In this document: positions 1-8,686 of the stretch, one piece after another
Position numbering within the stretch: position 1 is the first letter of the stretch
How the letters are laid out: each line of letters begins with the position of its first letter
NCBI GenBank assembly: GCA_013822345.1
Contig: PNKH01000073.1
Span: forward strand, 1 to 41,431
From: Isosphaera sp.
Lineage (GTDB): Bacteria; Planctomycetota; Planctomycetia; Gemmatales; Gemmataceae
Reading direction: 5' to 3'
DNA: 41,431 nucleotides
Notes under the pieces: generated by a model
Database searches by the model: none
What the model saw: the letters and a program-made list of their open reading frames with translations, nothing else
Told to the model about the DNA's origin: nothing
Program-made: the position numbers and the translations under genes

Positions 1-310
1 GACGGGCGGCCGGGGTTGCATCCCGGCCGTCTCGGTCGGCTGCCGGGGGAGCACCCCGGCCCTCCGTCTACGCCGCCAGGGGTTGCGCTCCGGCCCTGGC
101 GGGCCGTTCGCTCCACCCCTGGCTACCCTCGGTCGCCGCTCCGCGGCTGCAGGGTTGTAGCCCCGGCAGGGGCGGCCGACGGTAGCCAGGGGTGGAGGTC
201 CCGCCCGGGGGGCGGGGCCGGAACCCCTGGCGGCGTCACACGGGCCGGCGCGCCACCCCTGGCGGCGCGGACGTAACCCGGCGGGCGTTGCGACCCCGGC
301 CGTTCTTCGC
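1..310. repeat. Palindromic repeat cluster at the left edge, no gene
   Basis: No convincing gene lies here. The stretch is built from nested inverted repeats. Positions 111-137 pair with 171-197 (27 bp, two mismatches), and 71-84 pair with 222-235 (14 bp, perfect), so 71-235 can fold as one long structure. A short motif of the form GGGTTGC followed by a few bases and CCCGGCC recurs about four times, near 14, 80, 152 and 287, with variation. The cluster lies just past the stop codon of the minus-strand CxxCH gene at 311. It could terminate that transcript, but it is larger than an ordinary terminator and looks like one or more decayed MITE- or REP-like elements. Confidence 0.6.
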
Positions 311-3300
311 TCACTTCCCCTCGCCCGCATCGGGGTAACTCAGCTTCCGGTCCGGGTCGAGGAACCGGGCGAACACCGCGTTGCCGCCGGCCCCGTTCTT
401 CACCACCACCGTGAGCGTGTGCTTCCCGGCCGGCAGGGTCACGTCGAACGCGTCCTGGTCGGGCCGCAGCTGCTTCCCCGCCCCCTTCCCGACGCCGACC
501 GCCTGGCCGTTCAGCCGCACCTCGTAGTCCGCCGACGAGCCGACCAGGAGCTTCGTCTTCAACTCGGCGGCCGCGGTCACCTCCGCCTCGACCACCGCCG
601 GCGCCCCCTTCGTGTCCGGCAGCGCGAGCCGGCCCGGCGCCCCGACCGACAGCTTGGCGCCGTTCACGGCCACGTCGGTGACGAACGGGTGGGCCATGAC
701 GTACCGGACCAGGTCGCGGAAGTCCTGCGGGGTCATGTTGTACCCCAGCCCCTCCGGCATCAGCGACTTCTCCGCAACCCGGACCTCGGCCACGTCCGCC
801 TTCTTGACCGTCTTGAACGCCGCCCCCTCCAGCTTCAGCGTGATCGACGTCTCGTCCTCCTCCGCCAGCAGCCCCTGGAACACGATGTCGTCGTTCGTCC
901 GCACCGTCCGGACGAAGTACGGGGCGCCGATGACCCGGTTCGGGTCGAGGACGTTGGCGAGGATGTACTCGATGTCCCGGCCGGCCCCCTCCAGCGCCGG
1001 CCCGACCTCGCTCCCCTTCCCGTCGAACTTGTGGCACTTCCCGCAGCTGTTCTCGAACACCTTCCGGCCGCGGGCGAACGACGCCGGGGCCTCGTGCAGC
1101 GACGCCCGGGTCTTGTCGATGAGGGCGGCCAGCTCGGCCGGGGTCGGCCGGGTGCGGCCCCACGCCTTCTCGATCAGGGCGTTCAACTCCTTGTCGTTGA
1201 ACGCCTGGATGCGGGTGATCGTGTTGTCGGTCAACTCCGCGCGGTCGACCGTCTTGTCGGCCATCGCCTTCAGCAGCGCCTTCGCCCACTCCTTCCGCGA
1301 CGCCAGGGCGTTCACCACCTCCGGGCGGAGTTCCTTCGGGTACGCCTTCCAGCCGGCGAGGAGCCGGCCGGGGATGTCCTGGGCGTCGAACGCGGCGAGC
1401 GCCCGCACCGCCTCGGCCCGGACCGCCGCCGGGGTGTCGCCGCCGACTAGGCCGAGCAGCAGCTTGACCGCCTCGGTCGGCTTCAGAGCGGCGAGCTGGC
1501 GGACCGCCTCGGCCCGGGCGTCGGCCGACAGCTTGACGTTCGCGGCGGCGGCGAGGGCACGCCGGATGGCGGCCGGGTCGCGGAAACTGACGGCCAGCTT
1601 GTTCGCCAGCGCGACGAGCTTCGGGTCGTTGTCCTTGGCGATCTCGGCCTGGAGCGCGACCCACCCGTCCGGCGGGGTGACGGTCTGCTTGTCGAGGGCG
1701 AGGGCGAGGCCGTCGAGGGCCTTCTCGCGGCTCGCGCCGTCCTTGAGTTTGGCCACGAACGCGACGCAGAGCTTGAGGTCGTCGGGCTTCCCGGTGGCGA
1801 CGAGCCGGCGCATCACCTTCGGGACGATCTGGTCGCGGACGAAGATGTTGCCCGGGGACTGTTCGGCGAGCCAGGCGAGTTCGGCCTCGACCGGCGACAC
1901 GTCGGCCGCGACCGGCTGCACACCCTTCGGGACGGGGTCGGCGGGCTTCGCGGGCCGGGTCAGCGCCTTCTCGTAGGCGAGCCACACGAGCTGCGGGATA
2001 ACGGGGTCCTTCGCGTCCTCCTTGCGGGCCATCAGGGCGCGGACCAGCGGGGCCACGTCGTGCTTGTCGGCGAGCCGGATCGCCGCGGACGCCAACTCCC
2101 GGCGGGCGGCCGGGGACGGCTCGGTCTCGGCCTCCTTCGCCAGCCGCACGACCGCGTCCGACTTCTCCCCGGAGTACCGGGAGACGAGCCGGTAGACGAA
2201 CGCCCGGGCCTCCGGCCGGCCCCGGGCCGCGCCCAGTCCGACGTCCAGCCACACCTTCAACTCGGCGTCCCCGATCGTCCAGGCCGGGGCGGCCGCGGCC
2301 ATCATCCAGTTGAGGACGAGTTCCAGGTTGTTGAGGGGGAAGTTGACGTCGTCTTGGTTCTCGGACAGGAGGCGCAAAGCCGTCCGCCGCTCCCACGGGT
2401 TTCTGGCGGCCACGGCCGTCTGGGCCAGCTGCGGGCGGGTGAGCGCACGCAGGTTCTCCGCCTTCCGCGGCTCCACACCCTTCAATTGGATGCGGTACAC
2501 CCGGCCGCGGTCGTAGTCCCAGTCGTCCGGGTTCGTCTGGTGGCACGGGTTCTGGTCGTGCCAGTCGATCAGGTAGATGTCGCCGAGCGGGCCCCACCGC
2601 AGGTTGATCGGCCGGAAGTTCTTGTCCCCGCTCACGAGGAAGTCGTCGCCGCGGCTCGCGGTGAACGTGCTGCCGTTCGGCTTCAGGACGTTCTGCTTGA
2701 CGCTGCACCCGTGGATGCTGCCGAAGATGACGCTGTTCCGGAACCGCTCCGGCACGTGCGGCACGTCGAGCGAGATCAGCCCGGCGTGCGCCCACCCGCT
2801 CTCCTTGTGGAACGTGTGGTCGCAGATCTCGTTCAGGTAGCCGTAGACATGCGGGTTGAAGCTCGCCCCCGCCTGCCGCTTGTACACGCCGCCCGGCACG
2901 ATGTGGTACAGGTGCGGGATCACACAGCACGCCAGGATGAATTGCCCGTCGGTGTTGCGCCAGTCCATGCCCCACGGGTTACTCGTCCCCTCGGCGAACA
3001 CCTCGAACGTCTTCCGCGTCGGGTGGTACCGCCAGACGGCGGCGTTCATCCGCGTCTCCGGGCCGTCGGCCGCCTTCACGCTGCTCTGGGTGAACACGCC
3101 GTGCAGGCCGTAGAGCCAGCCGTCCGGCCCCCACTGGAAGGTGTTCAGCGTCTCGTGCGTGTCCTGACTGCCGAACCCCTTCAGCAGCACCTCGAACTTC
3201 CCCGGCTTGTCGTTCTTGTTCTCGACGAAGAACAGGTACGGTGCGGCCCCGACGAACACCCCGCCGTGCCCGACCTCGATCCCGGTGCACAGGTCGAACG

Positions 3301-3700
3301 CCCCGAGCCCGGCCTTCGCCCGCTCCTCCGGCACCGGGAAGTCCTTCCCCTCCGCGAACACCGTCCGCTTGTCGCACGCCCCGTCCCCGTCGGTGTCCTC
3401 GAGGATGACGATGCGGTCGCGCGGGGCCTTCCCCTTCGGCGTCCGCTTCGGGTACTCGAAGCACTCGACCACCCAGACGCGGCCCTTCTCGTCGATGGTG
3501 AACGCGACCGGGTTGACGACCTGCGGCTCGCCGGCGAACAGCTTCACCTCGAACTCGGCCGGCACCTTGAACCGGGCGACCGTCTCGTCCGGCTTGAGGT
3601 ACGGCTGGCCGGACCCCTTGCGGTTGTCGAACCCGAACTCCTTCTGGGCGAGGGCGGGCGACGCGAGGAGCGCGACGACGAGTGCGACGGAGGTTCGCAT
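311..3700 (-). CDS. PVC-type heme-binding CxxCH protein with dehydrogenase-like propeller and HEAT-like repeats
   Basis: This 1129-residue protein has a signal peptide (about residues 1-18, ending ASPALA). A beta-propeller region like the membrane-bound dehydrogenase domain of planctomycetes follows at about 35-420, then an alanine-rich HEAT/ARM-like helical region at about 430-860. A single c-type heme site, CGKCH, sits at residues 886-890, and a beta-rich tail of about 110 residues ends the protein. Such proteins are abundant in Planctomycetota and Verrucomicrobiota and are thought to be periplasmic oxidoreductases acting on sugars or polysaccharide products. The electron acceptor and substrate cannot be read from the sequence. 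The ATG at 3700 immediately precedes the signal peptide, though its ribosome site is weak. The upstream minus-strand kinase ends 100 bp away, so the two could share a transcript. Confidence 0.93.
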   Translation of the reverse strand: MRTSVALVVALLASPALAQKEFGFDNRKGSGQPYLKPDETVARFKVPAEFEVKLFAGEPQVVNPVAFTIDEKGRVWVVECFEYPKRTPKGKAPRDRIVILEDTDGDGACDKRTVFAEGKDFPVPEERAKAGLGAFDLCTGIEVGHGGVFVGAAPYLFFVENKNDKPGKFEVLLKGFGSQDTHETLNTFQWGPDGWLYGLHGVFTQSSVKAADGPETRMNAAVWRYHPTRKTFEVFAEGTSNPWGMDWRNTDGQFILACCVIPHLYHIVPGGVYKRQAGASFNPHVYGYLNEICDHTFHKESGWAHAGLISLDVPHVPERFRNSVIFGSIHGCSVKQNVLKPNGSTFTASRGDDFLVSGDKNFRPINLRWGPLGDIYLIDWHDQNPCHQTNPDDWDYDRGRVYRIQLKGVEPRKAENLRALTRPQLAQTAVAARNPWERRTALRLLSENQDDVNFPLNNLELVLNWMMAAAAPAWTIGDAELKVWLDVGLGAARGRPEARAFVYRLVSRYSGEKSDAVVRLAKEAETEPSPAARRELASAAIRLADKHDVAPLVRALMARKEDAKDPVIPQLVWLAYEKALTRPAKPADPVPKGVQPVAADVSPVEAELAWLAEQSPGNIFVRDQIVPKVMRRLVATGKPDDLKLCVAFVAKLKDGASREKALDGLALALDKQTVTPPDGWVALQAEIAKDNDPKLVALANKLAVSFRDPAAIRRALAAAANVKLSADARAEAVRQLAALKPTEAVKLLLGLVGGDTPAAVRAEAVRALAAFDAQDIPGRLLAGWKAYPKELRPEVVNALASRKEWAKALLKAMADKTVDRAELTDNTITRIQAFNDKELNALIEKAWGRTRPTPAELAALIDKTRASLHEAPASFARGRKVFENSCGKCHKFDGKGSEVGPALEGAGRDIEYILANVLDPNRVIGAPYFVRTVRTNDDIVFQGLLAEEDETSITLKLEGAAFKTVKKADVAEVRVAEKSLMPEGLGYNMTPQDFRDLVRYVMAHPFVTDVAVNGAKLSVGAPGRLALPDTKGAPAVVEAEVTAAAELKTKLLVGSSADYEVRLNGQAVGVGKGAGKQLRPDQDAFDVTLPAGKHTLTVVVKNGAGGNAVFARFLDPDRKLSYPDAGEGK

Positions 3701-3799
3701 GGGGTGACCCGTGGAATGGCGAGCGGCGCGGCGTCAGCCCGCCGTGGTGCGGAGGTGATGTTACGCCGCCCGGCGGGGAAGTGCCAACGGCGGGCCGGC

Positions 3800-5329
3800 T
3801 CAGTCCTTCGACTTCGGCCCCCCGCCCTTCTTGTTCCCGCCGTCGGGGTCGATCTGCTTCGGGGCCGGCGCGGGCACCCCCTTGGCCGGGGCGGTCGCCA
3901 ACGTCCGCCCGTCCTCCCGCAGGACGAAGAAGGTGATGACCCCGCCGGTCAGCAGGACGAGCGCCGCGACGCCGAAGATCAGCGCCGCCCACGGCGTCTT
4001 CCGGGACGGCAACGGGGTTTCCGGCGTGGGCTCGCGCCGCTCTTCGCCCCGCGGCGTAGCGGGCGCCGCCCCACCGACCCGGTCCAGCCGGGCGAGCAGC
4101 TCGCCGGCGCCGGCCGGCCGCTCGGCCGCGGCGTCGTCCCAGCACGCCTCCAGCAGGTCGAGCAGTTCCGGGCTGACGCCCCGGGCCAGCAGGTCGCGCC
4201 GCCAGCCCTTGCCGCCGGGCCGCTCGGCCGCCACGTCGCCGGCCAGCAGCTGGTACCCGATCACGCCGAGGGCGTACACGTCGTCCCGCGGGTCCGGCGC
4301 GTCGCCGCGCTTCTGCTGCGGGCTCGCGTAGATCGGGGTGAACGCCCCGCGGGCGACGGTCGCCAGCCGCGCCCCGGTCGAGGTGGCCCGCCGGTCCTCT
4401 GCCAGGTCGTGCGCCGCCGACACCCCGCCGATGCCGAAGTCCGCCACCTTCAGCTCGAACCCCGACCCGGCCGGGGACACCAGCACGTTCGCCGGCTTCA
4501 GGTCCCGGTGGACCACCCCGAGGCGGTGGAAGTGGGCGACCGCCCCGGCCACCTGACGGAGTGCGGTCACCGCCCGGGCGTGGCGGTCGGCCGGCGCGAG
4601 GTCGCGCCACCCGGCGGCGAGCGACACGAGGTCCCCGCCGGGGACGTACTCGTACATCAGCCACGGGGCGTCGCCGGCCAGGTTCGCGTCGATCAGCGGG
4701 ACGACGTTCGGGACCGGCCCGGCCCGCATCACCCGGTCGATCAGCCCGCCCTCGTGCAGCAGCGTCCGGTCCCGGTCGGTGAGTTCGAGGCAGAACTTGA
4801 CGGCCCGCTTCAGCGAGGCGAAGTGCGGGTGCGCGGCGAGCCACACCTCGCCGAACCCGCCGGTCCCGAGCAGGTCGGTCAGCGTCCACCCGTCCCGGCC
4901 GGGGAGCCCGGACCCGGGCCGGAACTTCGACACCCGCTCCGGCAACAGCGCCAGCACGTCCTCCGGCTTCGACAGCGCGAACCCGGACGGGACGGTCTTG
5001 CCGGACGGGTCGTCGGTCCGGCGGAGCGACCGGCGGACGGCGGCCGGGATCTGGGTCAGGTAGAGTTCGAGTTCCAGCGCCTTCTCGCGGTCGTCGGGGA
5101 ACGCCTCCCGGGCGGCCTCGGCGGCGGCCCGCCGCACCTCGTCGGCGGCGGCCTGGGCGATCCGCTGCACCTCGGCCCGCTGCTCGGCCGCGGCCTTCCG
5201 CCCGCGGAACCGCCGCCAGGCGTCCGACGCCACCTCCCACAGGGCGGTGCCGAACGGGATCTCCTTCGCCAGCGAGACGACCCCCTTCGCGGCCACGGAC
5301 TCGGCGACGCACCGGAAGAAGGTGAGCAC
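3800..5329 (-). CDS. Membrane-anchored Ser/Thr protein kinase
   Basis: This 509-residue protein starts at GTG 5329; the longer open frame upstream runs antisense through the next gene and is not credible. A cytosolic N-terminal helical region rich in Ala, Arg and Glu (about 45-100) may form a coiled coil. A Hanks-type kinase domain spans about 148-415, with a glycine loop GTGGFGEVW (155-163), catalytic Lys178, HRD at 274-276 and DFG at 297-299. One transmembrane helix lies at 447-470, followed by a short basic and proline-rich tail. The placement of the kinase before a C-terminal helix is typical of bacterial PknB-like sensors, but the outer part here is only about 40 residues, too small for a known sensor fold. 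It is divergent from the unknown gene at 5507. Confidence 0.93.
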   Translation of the reverse strand: MLTFFRCVAESVAAKGVVSLAKEIPFGTALWEVASDAWRRFRGRKAAAEQRAEVQRIAQAAADEVRRAAAEAAREAFPDDREKALELELYLTQIPAAVRRSLRRTDDPSGKTVPSGFALSKPEDVLALLPERVSKFRPGSGLPGRDGWTLTDLLGTGGFGEVWLAAHPHFASLKRAVKFCLELTDRDRTLLHEGGLIDRVMRAGPVPNVVPLIDANLAGDAPWLMYEYVPGGDLVSLAAGWRDLAPADRHARAVTALRQVAGAVAHFHRLGVVHRDLKPANVLVSPAGSGFELKVADFGIGGVSAAHDLAEDRRATSTGARLATVARGAFTPIYASPQQKRGDAPDPRDDVYALGVIGYQLLAGDVAAERPGGKGWRRDLLARGVSPELLDLLEACWDDAAAERPAGAGELLARLDRVGGAAPATPRGEERREPTPETPLPSRKTPWAALIFGVAALVLLTGGVITFFVLREDGRTLATAPAKGVPAPAPKQIDPDGGNKKGGGPKSKD

Positions 5330-5506
5330 GGCGGGGCCTCGCGGGGTGATCGGCTGCCGGTGTTTCGTCCGCCACGGGTGAACATTTACCCGATTCCCGG
5401 GCCGCCCCTTCCGGTCGGCCCGGGGTCGGTCGTCGGGCCGCCGGCCGGCCGTACAATGGCCCCGCCCATCCTGCCCACGTTCCCGCCGCGGAGCGGTCCC
5501 CCGTTC

Positions 5507-6829
5507 ATGCCGATCGTCCTGTCCGCCACCGGCCGGCTCCCCCTCGGCGACCGCCGCCTGACCCGCGCCGAGGCCCGGGACTGGCTCGCCCGGGCGGCCG
5601 TCTGGTTCGAGGGCGTCGGCGACGCCGTCCTCGACGCCCGGCTGATGCGCGACGGCGAGGACCGGCCGGTCCTGCTCGTCGACCTGCACCCGGTCTGCCC
5701 GCCGGTCGAGCTGCGGCTCGGCGGGTCCGGCCTGGTGCGGGTCGCCGCCACCACCACCCCGGCCGGCCCCGGGTACCACGAGCACCTGTGCGGTCTCCTC
5801 GACCAGCTCGCCGCCGACTTCGAGTTCCTGTGGGAGCCGGAGCAGGACGCCGACCCGACCGGGTTCTTCCAGACCGGCGACCGCGGCGACCTGGAGGCCG
5901 CCTTCCTCCGCTGGCTCGGCGAGGCGTGCGGCCGCAAGCCGGCGAGCGTCGGGCTGCCGGCCGGGCACGGGTTCACCCACCCGGGCGAGGTGCTCACCCC
6001 GCTCGGGCCGCGGTCGCGCGGCTGGGCCGCGGCGGCGGCCGCCGACCCGCGCCGCGGGGCCGATGTCTTCCCGTGGTGGTCGGCCGCCCTCGACGCGACG
6101 TTCTACCGGAACCGGGCGGTGGCCCGGCTGTGGTGCGACTTCCCGTGGCGGCCGCCGCTGACCGAGGCCGAGGGCGAGGTCGCCGACGGGATCGCGAACG
6201 ACCTGGCGACCGCGTTCAAGCTCGACCCCGGGGCGGAACTGCCGTGGGCCGAGTGGCTGGAGCTCTTGGCCGCGATCCAGGCGGACGCGGCCGGGGACGG
6301 GTTCTGCGTCACCCCGACTGACACGGTGCTGAGCGTCGAGCTGTGGAAGCGGACCGGGCCGGTGCCGGAGACGAACGGCGGGCGGATCGGGTACCGCCGG
6401 CACCCGGTGCGGGTGGGGTTGGACGGCGGGTGGAGCGTGGAGGTGCCGGGCGGGTTCGCCCGGGAGTGGGACGCGGACCGGAACTGGACCGGGTGGGACC
6501 GGACGCGGACGGTGTGGTTCCGGCGGGTCGGGTACACTAAGCCGGACGGTGACCCGCCGACGGCGGCGGAGGCGGCGGAGGTGGGTCAGGGGAGCCTGCC
6601 GGACGGGGAGGCGGTGGCGGGGCCGGCCGGGGTGCCGGGGGCGGCGGTGTACGGGCCGGCGGAGGAGGACGGGCGGACGGTGTGGCGGCTGAGCGGGGTG
6701 GCCGGGGCGGCGGGTCAGTTGGCGGTGTGCAACGTGTACAGCGAGTCGGCGGCGGACCGCGAGTGGGCGGTCCGGACCTGGCAGTCCCTGCGGCACGGCG
6801 GCCGAGAAGTGGTTTTGCTCCCCGGTTAG
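5507..6829 (+). CDS. Hypothetical protein, unknown function
   Basis: A 440-residue protein that I do not recognise. ATG 5507 is preferred; an in-frame ATG at 5456 would add 17 proline-rich residues. There is no signal peptide or membrane segment. The sequence is rich in Trp, Asp and acidic patches. An N-terminal part of about 130 residues looks like a mixed alpha/beta domain, and the C-terminal part from about residue 280 is rich in beta-type sequence with aromatic residues. Coding is supported by its length, by codon third-position GC and by a stop codon (6827-6829) inside a strong hairpin. It is transcribed divergently from the Ser/Thr kinase at 3800-5329 across a gap of about 180 bp, so co-regulation is possible but unproven. 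Confidence 0.8.
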   Translation: MPIVLSATGRLPLGDRRLTRAEARDWLARAAVWFEGVGDAVLDARLMRDGEDRPVLLVDLHPVCPPVELRLGGSGLVRVAATTTPAGPGYHEHLCGLLDQLAADFEFLWEPEQDADPTGFFQTGDRGDLEAAFLRWLGEACGRKPASVGLPAGHGFTHPGEVLTPLGPRSRGWAAAAAADPRRGADVFPWWSAALDATFYRNRAVARLWCDFPWRPPLTEAEGEVADGIANDLATAFKLDPGAELPWAEWLELLAAIQADAAGDGFCVTPTDTVLSVELWKRTGPVPETNGGRIGYRRHPVRVGLDGGWSVEVPGGFAREWDADRNWTGWDRTRTVWFRRVGYTKPDGDPPTAAEAAEVGQGSLPDGEAVAGPAGVPGAAVYGPAEEDGRTVWRLSGVAGAAGQLAVCNVYSESAADREWAVRTWQSLRHGGREVVLLPG

Positions 6830-6867
6830 CGACGCGTCGCGGACGCGTCTGCGACGCGTCGCTAACC
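6824..6867. terminator. Bidirectional hairpin between convergent genes
   Basis: Perfect 17-bp arms at 6824-6840 and 6851-6867 flank a 10-base loop. The left arm contains the stop codon of the plus-strand gene, and the right arm lies 11 bp before the stop of the minus-strand DUF1559 gene. There is no T-run, but position and symmetry fit a terminator serving both genes. The motif GACGCGTC occurs in both arms and again in the loop. Confidence 0.7.
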
Positions 6868-6878
6868 AGGGGCGAGCG

Positions 6879-7847
6879 TCACGGCGTCCCGAACGGCAGG
6901 CCGTCGTTCCGGACGCCCAGCTGCGCCCGCAGGGCCGGGTCCACGTCCGCCGGGTACCCGCGGACCGACCCGTCCCCGAACGCGAACTGCGTCCACCCGC
7001 CCGTGTGCCGGCTGTTGAACGCCTCGTCCACGTAGTCCCGGCCGAACGCCGGGCCGCCGCCGGTCGGCCACACCACGTTGTCGATCCACACGAACCGGGC
7101 GGCCCCGGTCCCCGGGGTGGCGTAGGTGCCGGTCATCCCGCACCACAGCCCCGTCGACAGGGTGTTCCCGGTCGACACCGTCCGCGGCACCCCGGACCGG
7201 CCCTCCCCGACGAACACCGTGTTGCTCGTCCCGTCCGTCACGTCCCCGACCCGGGTCCGGCTGTTCTGGTACATCACCCCGCCGATGTCCTGCGACGGGG
7301 TGTAGAAGACGGTGGCCAGCGTCCCGCCGGTCGCCCGGTAGTTCGACACCGCGAACCCGCCCTGCTCGGCGCTCACCGGCGGGCCGATGTCGGCCGGGCA
7401 GCGGAACACCTTCAGCGGGGTCTGGCCGCCGTCCGCCGGGGTCGAGGTCGCCTGCAGGGTGCCCCACGGCGGCCCCGCCGTCGGGACCTGCCGGCCGAGC
7501 GCCTCCTGCTCGACGAACGGGAGGACGAAGGTGCCCCACCCCGGCCCCGAGTTGAGCCCAGCCGCCTGGTACGCCGGCGGGAACCGCCCGAACACCCCGT
7601 GGTAGTTGTGGAGACCGAGGCCGATCTGCTTCAGGTTGTTCGCGCACTGCGTGCGCGCCGCGGCCGCGCGGACCTTCTGGACGGCGGGCAGGAGCAGCCC
7701 GACCAGCACCGCGATGATCGCGACCACCACCAGCAGCTCGACCAGGGTGAACCCCCGTCCCGGAGCGCGGCCGTCCCGGCCGCTCCGGAAGCAGCGGCCG
7801 GGACGGCCGCGCTCCGGGACGGGCGTGAACCGGGTACGCCTGGTCAT
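6879..7847 (-). CDS. DUF1559 domain protein with prepilin-type N-terminus
   Basis: This 322-residue protein has a class III prepilin signal: an unusually long, Arg/Gly-rich leader of about 32 residues, cleavage expected after Gly32 before [13 protein letters not shown], then a single hydrophobic helix. The body matches the DUF1559/SBP_bac_10 family, with the early [16 protein letters not shown] motif and a C-terminal H-X9-tag-like region ending in an ADGSVR-type segment (here [10 protein letters not shown]). Planctomycetes carry many such pseudopilin-like secreted proteins of unknown function, often with type II secretion-like components. Residues 9-31 of the leader are encoded by a perfect inverted repeat (7754-7823). 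It is the last gene of a minus-strand run and begins 22 bp after the nitrilase-family gene ends. Confidence 0.93.
   Translation of the reverse strand: MTRRTRFTPVPERGRPGRCFRSGRDGRAPGRGFTLVELLVVVAIIAVLVGLLLPAVQKVRAAAARTQCANNLKQIGLGLHNYHGVFGRFPPAYQAAGLNSGPGWGTFVLPFVEQEALGRQVPTAGPPWGTLQATSTPADGGQTPLKVFRCPADIGPPVSAEQGGFAVSNYRATGGTLATVFYTPSQDIGGVMYQNSRTRVGDVTDGTSNTVFVGEGRSGVPRTVSTGNTLSTGLWCGMTGTYATPGTGAARFVWIDNVVWPTGGGPAFGRDYVDEAFNSRHTGGWTQFAFGDGSVRGYPADVDPALRAQLGVRNDGLPFGTP
7754..7823. repeat. Perfect 31-bp inverted repeat inside the DUF1559 leader
   Basis: Arms 7754-7784 and 7793-7823 are exact reverse complements around an 8-base loop. The core of each arm (CGGCCGTCCCGGCCG or its complement) is shared with the repeats at 24868-24985 and 41155-41218, so the three form one family. 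This copy lies within the coding sequence and encodes Arg/Gly/Pro-rich leader residues upstream of the prepilin cleavage site. Confidence 0.9.
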
Positions 7848-7869
7848 GACCGATGTCCTCCCGCGGCCT

Positions 7870-8673
7870 TCACCCCGCGCCGGCGTCCCGGTAGCGGTCC
7901 GGGGCGTACCGCGCGGCCAACAACCCGGTCGCCTTCCCCACGTCGATCGGCTGCACCAGCACCCCCTCCGTGCCGTAGGGGAGGTGCGCCTGGCAGGTGC
8001 CGTCCGGGGCGATCAGGCTCGTCGCCGACTCCGGGAACCGCAGGGCGTAGTTCACGCTGGCGAAGTAGACCGTGTTCTCCCGGGCCCGCATCGCCATCGC
8101 CTGCTCGTAGTACGGCCCGCCGGCGGCGCCCCACTCGGTCAGCGTCGGGCCGTCGCGCTCGTACCCGGTGTGCTGCGGGTGGAACACCACCTTCGCCCTG
8201 CGCACCGCCGCCCACCGCACCGTCTCCGGGTACCGCCACCCCTCGTGGCAGATCGACACCCCGAACCTCACCCCGCCGACCTCGAACAGCTGCCGCGTGT
8301 CGCCGGGGACGTAGAACCGGTCTTCCGACGGGTCGAGCTGGTTCTTCGTCTGGCAGCCGAGGACGCGGCCGTCCGCGCCGAGGACGTAGGCGGCGATCTG
8401 CCGGCCGGCCGGGACGAGCCGCTCCGTCCCGAGGACGACGGCGACCGCGTGGGCCCGCGCCCACCCGCCCACGACCCGGATCACCCGCTCCCGGGTGGGC
8501 TCGTCGAACGGCGGCACGTCGAAGTCCTGGCCGCGCAGGCCCGGCAGGTACGCCTCCGGGAAGCAGACGACCGCCGCCCCGCGGGCGGCCGCCTCGGAGA
8601 TGAGGTATTCAACCTTGGCCAGGCCATCGTCGACGGTGGCGGCCGGGCGCGGCGAGGCGAGGGCGACGATCAT
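7870..8673 (-). CDS. Carbon-nitrogen hydrolase (nitrilase superfamily)
   Basis: A 267-residue protein of the nitrilase/amidase superfamily, whose members hydrolyse C-N bonds of amides, nitriles or carbamoyl groups through a Cys-Glu-Lys triad. The triad is visible as Glu40 (in CFPEAYLPG), Lys110 (TKNQLDP) and Cys142 ([11 protein letters not shown]), with the usual second Glu117 after the lysine. The length equals a single catalytic domain and there is no signal peptide, so it is cytosolic. The substrate is not determined; the sequence resembles the broad amidase/N-carbamoyl group rather than NAD synthetase or apolipoprotein acyltransferase. It follows the alpha/beta hydrolase gene by 13 bp and precedes the DUF1559 gene by 22 bp, which suggests a shared transcript. 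Confidence 0.93.
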   Translation of the reverse strand: MIVALASPRPAATVDDGLAKVEYLISEAAARGAAVVCFPEAYLPGLRGQDFDVPPFDEPTRERVIRVVGGWARAHAVAVVLGTERLVPAGRQIAAYVLGADGRVLGCQTKNQLDPSEDRFYVPGDTRQLFEVGGVRFGVSICHEGWRYPETVRWAAVRRAKVVFHPQHTGYERDGPTLTEWGAAGGPYYEQAMAMRARENTVYFASVNYALRFPESATSLIAPDGTCQAHLPYGTEGVLVQPIDVGKATGLLAARYAPDRYRDAGAG

Positions 8674-8686
8674 GGATCGGCCCCGG

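Noticed and set aside
2060-6829. A 1589-residue open frame on the plus strand
   Set aside because: Only the last 440 residues from about 5507 look like protein. The earlier part is antisense to the CxxCH and kinase genes and is an effect of high GC content.
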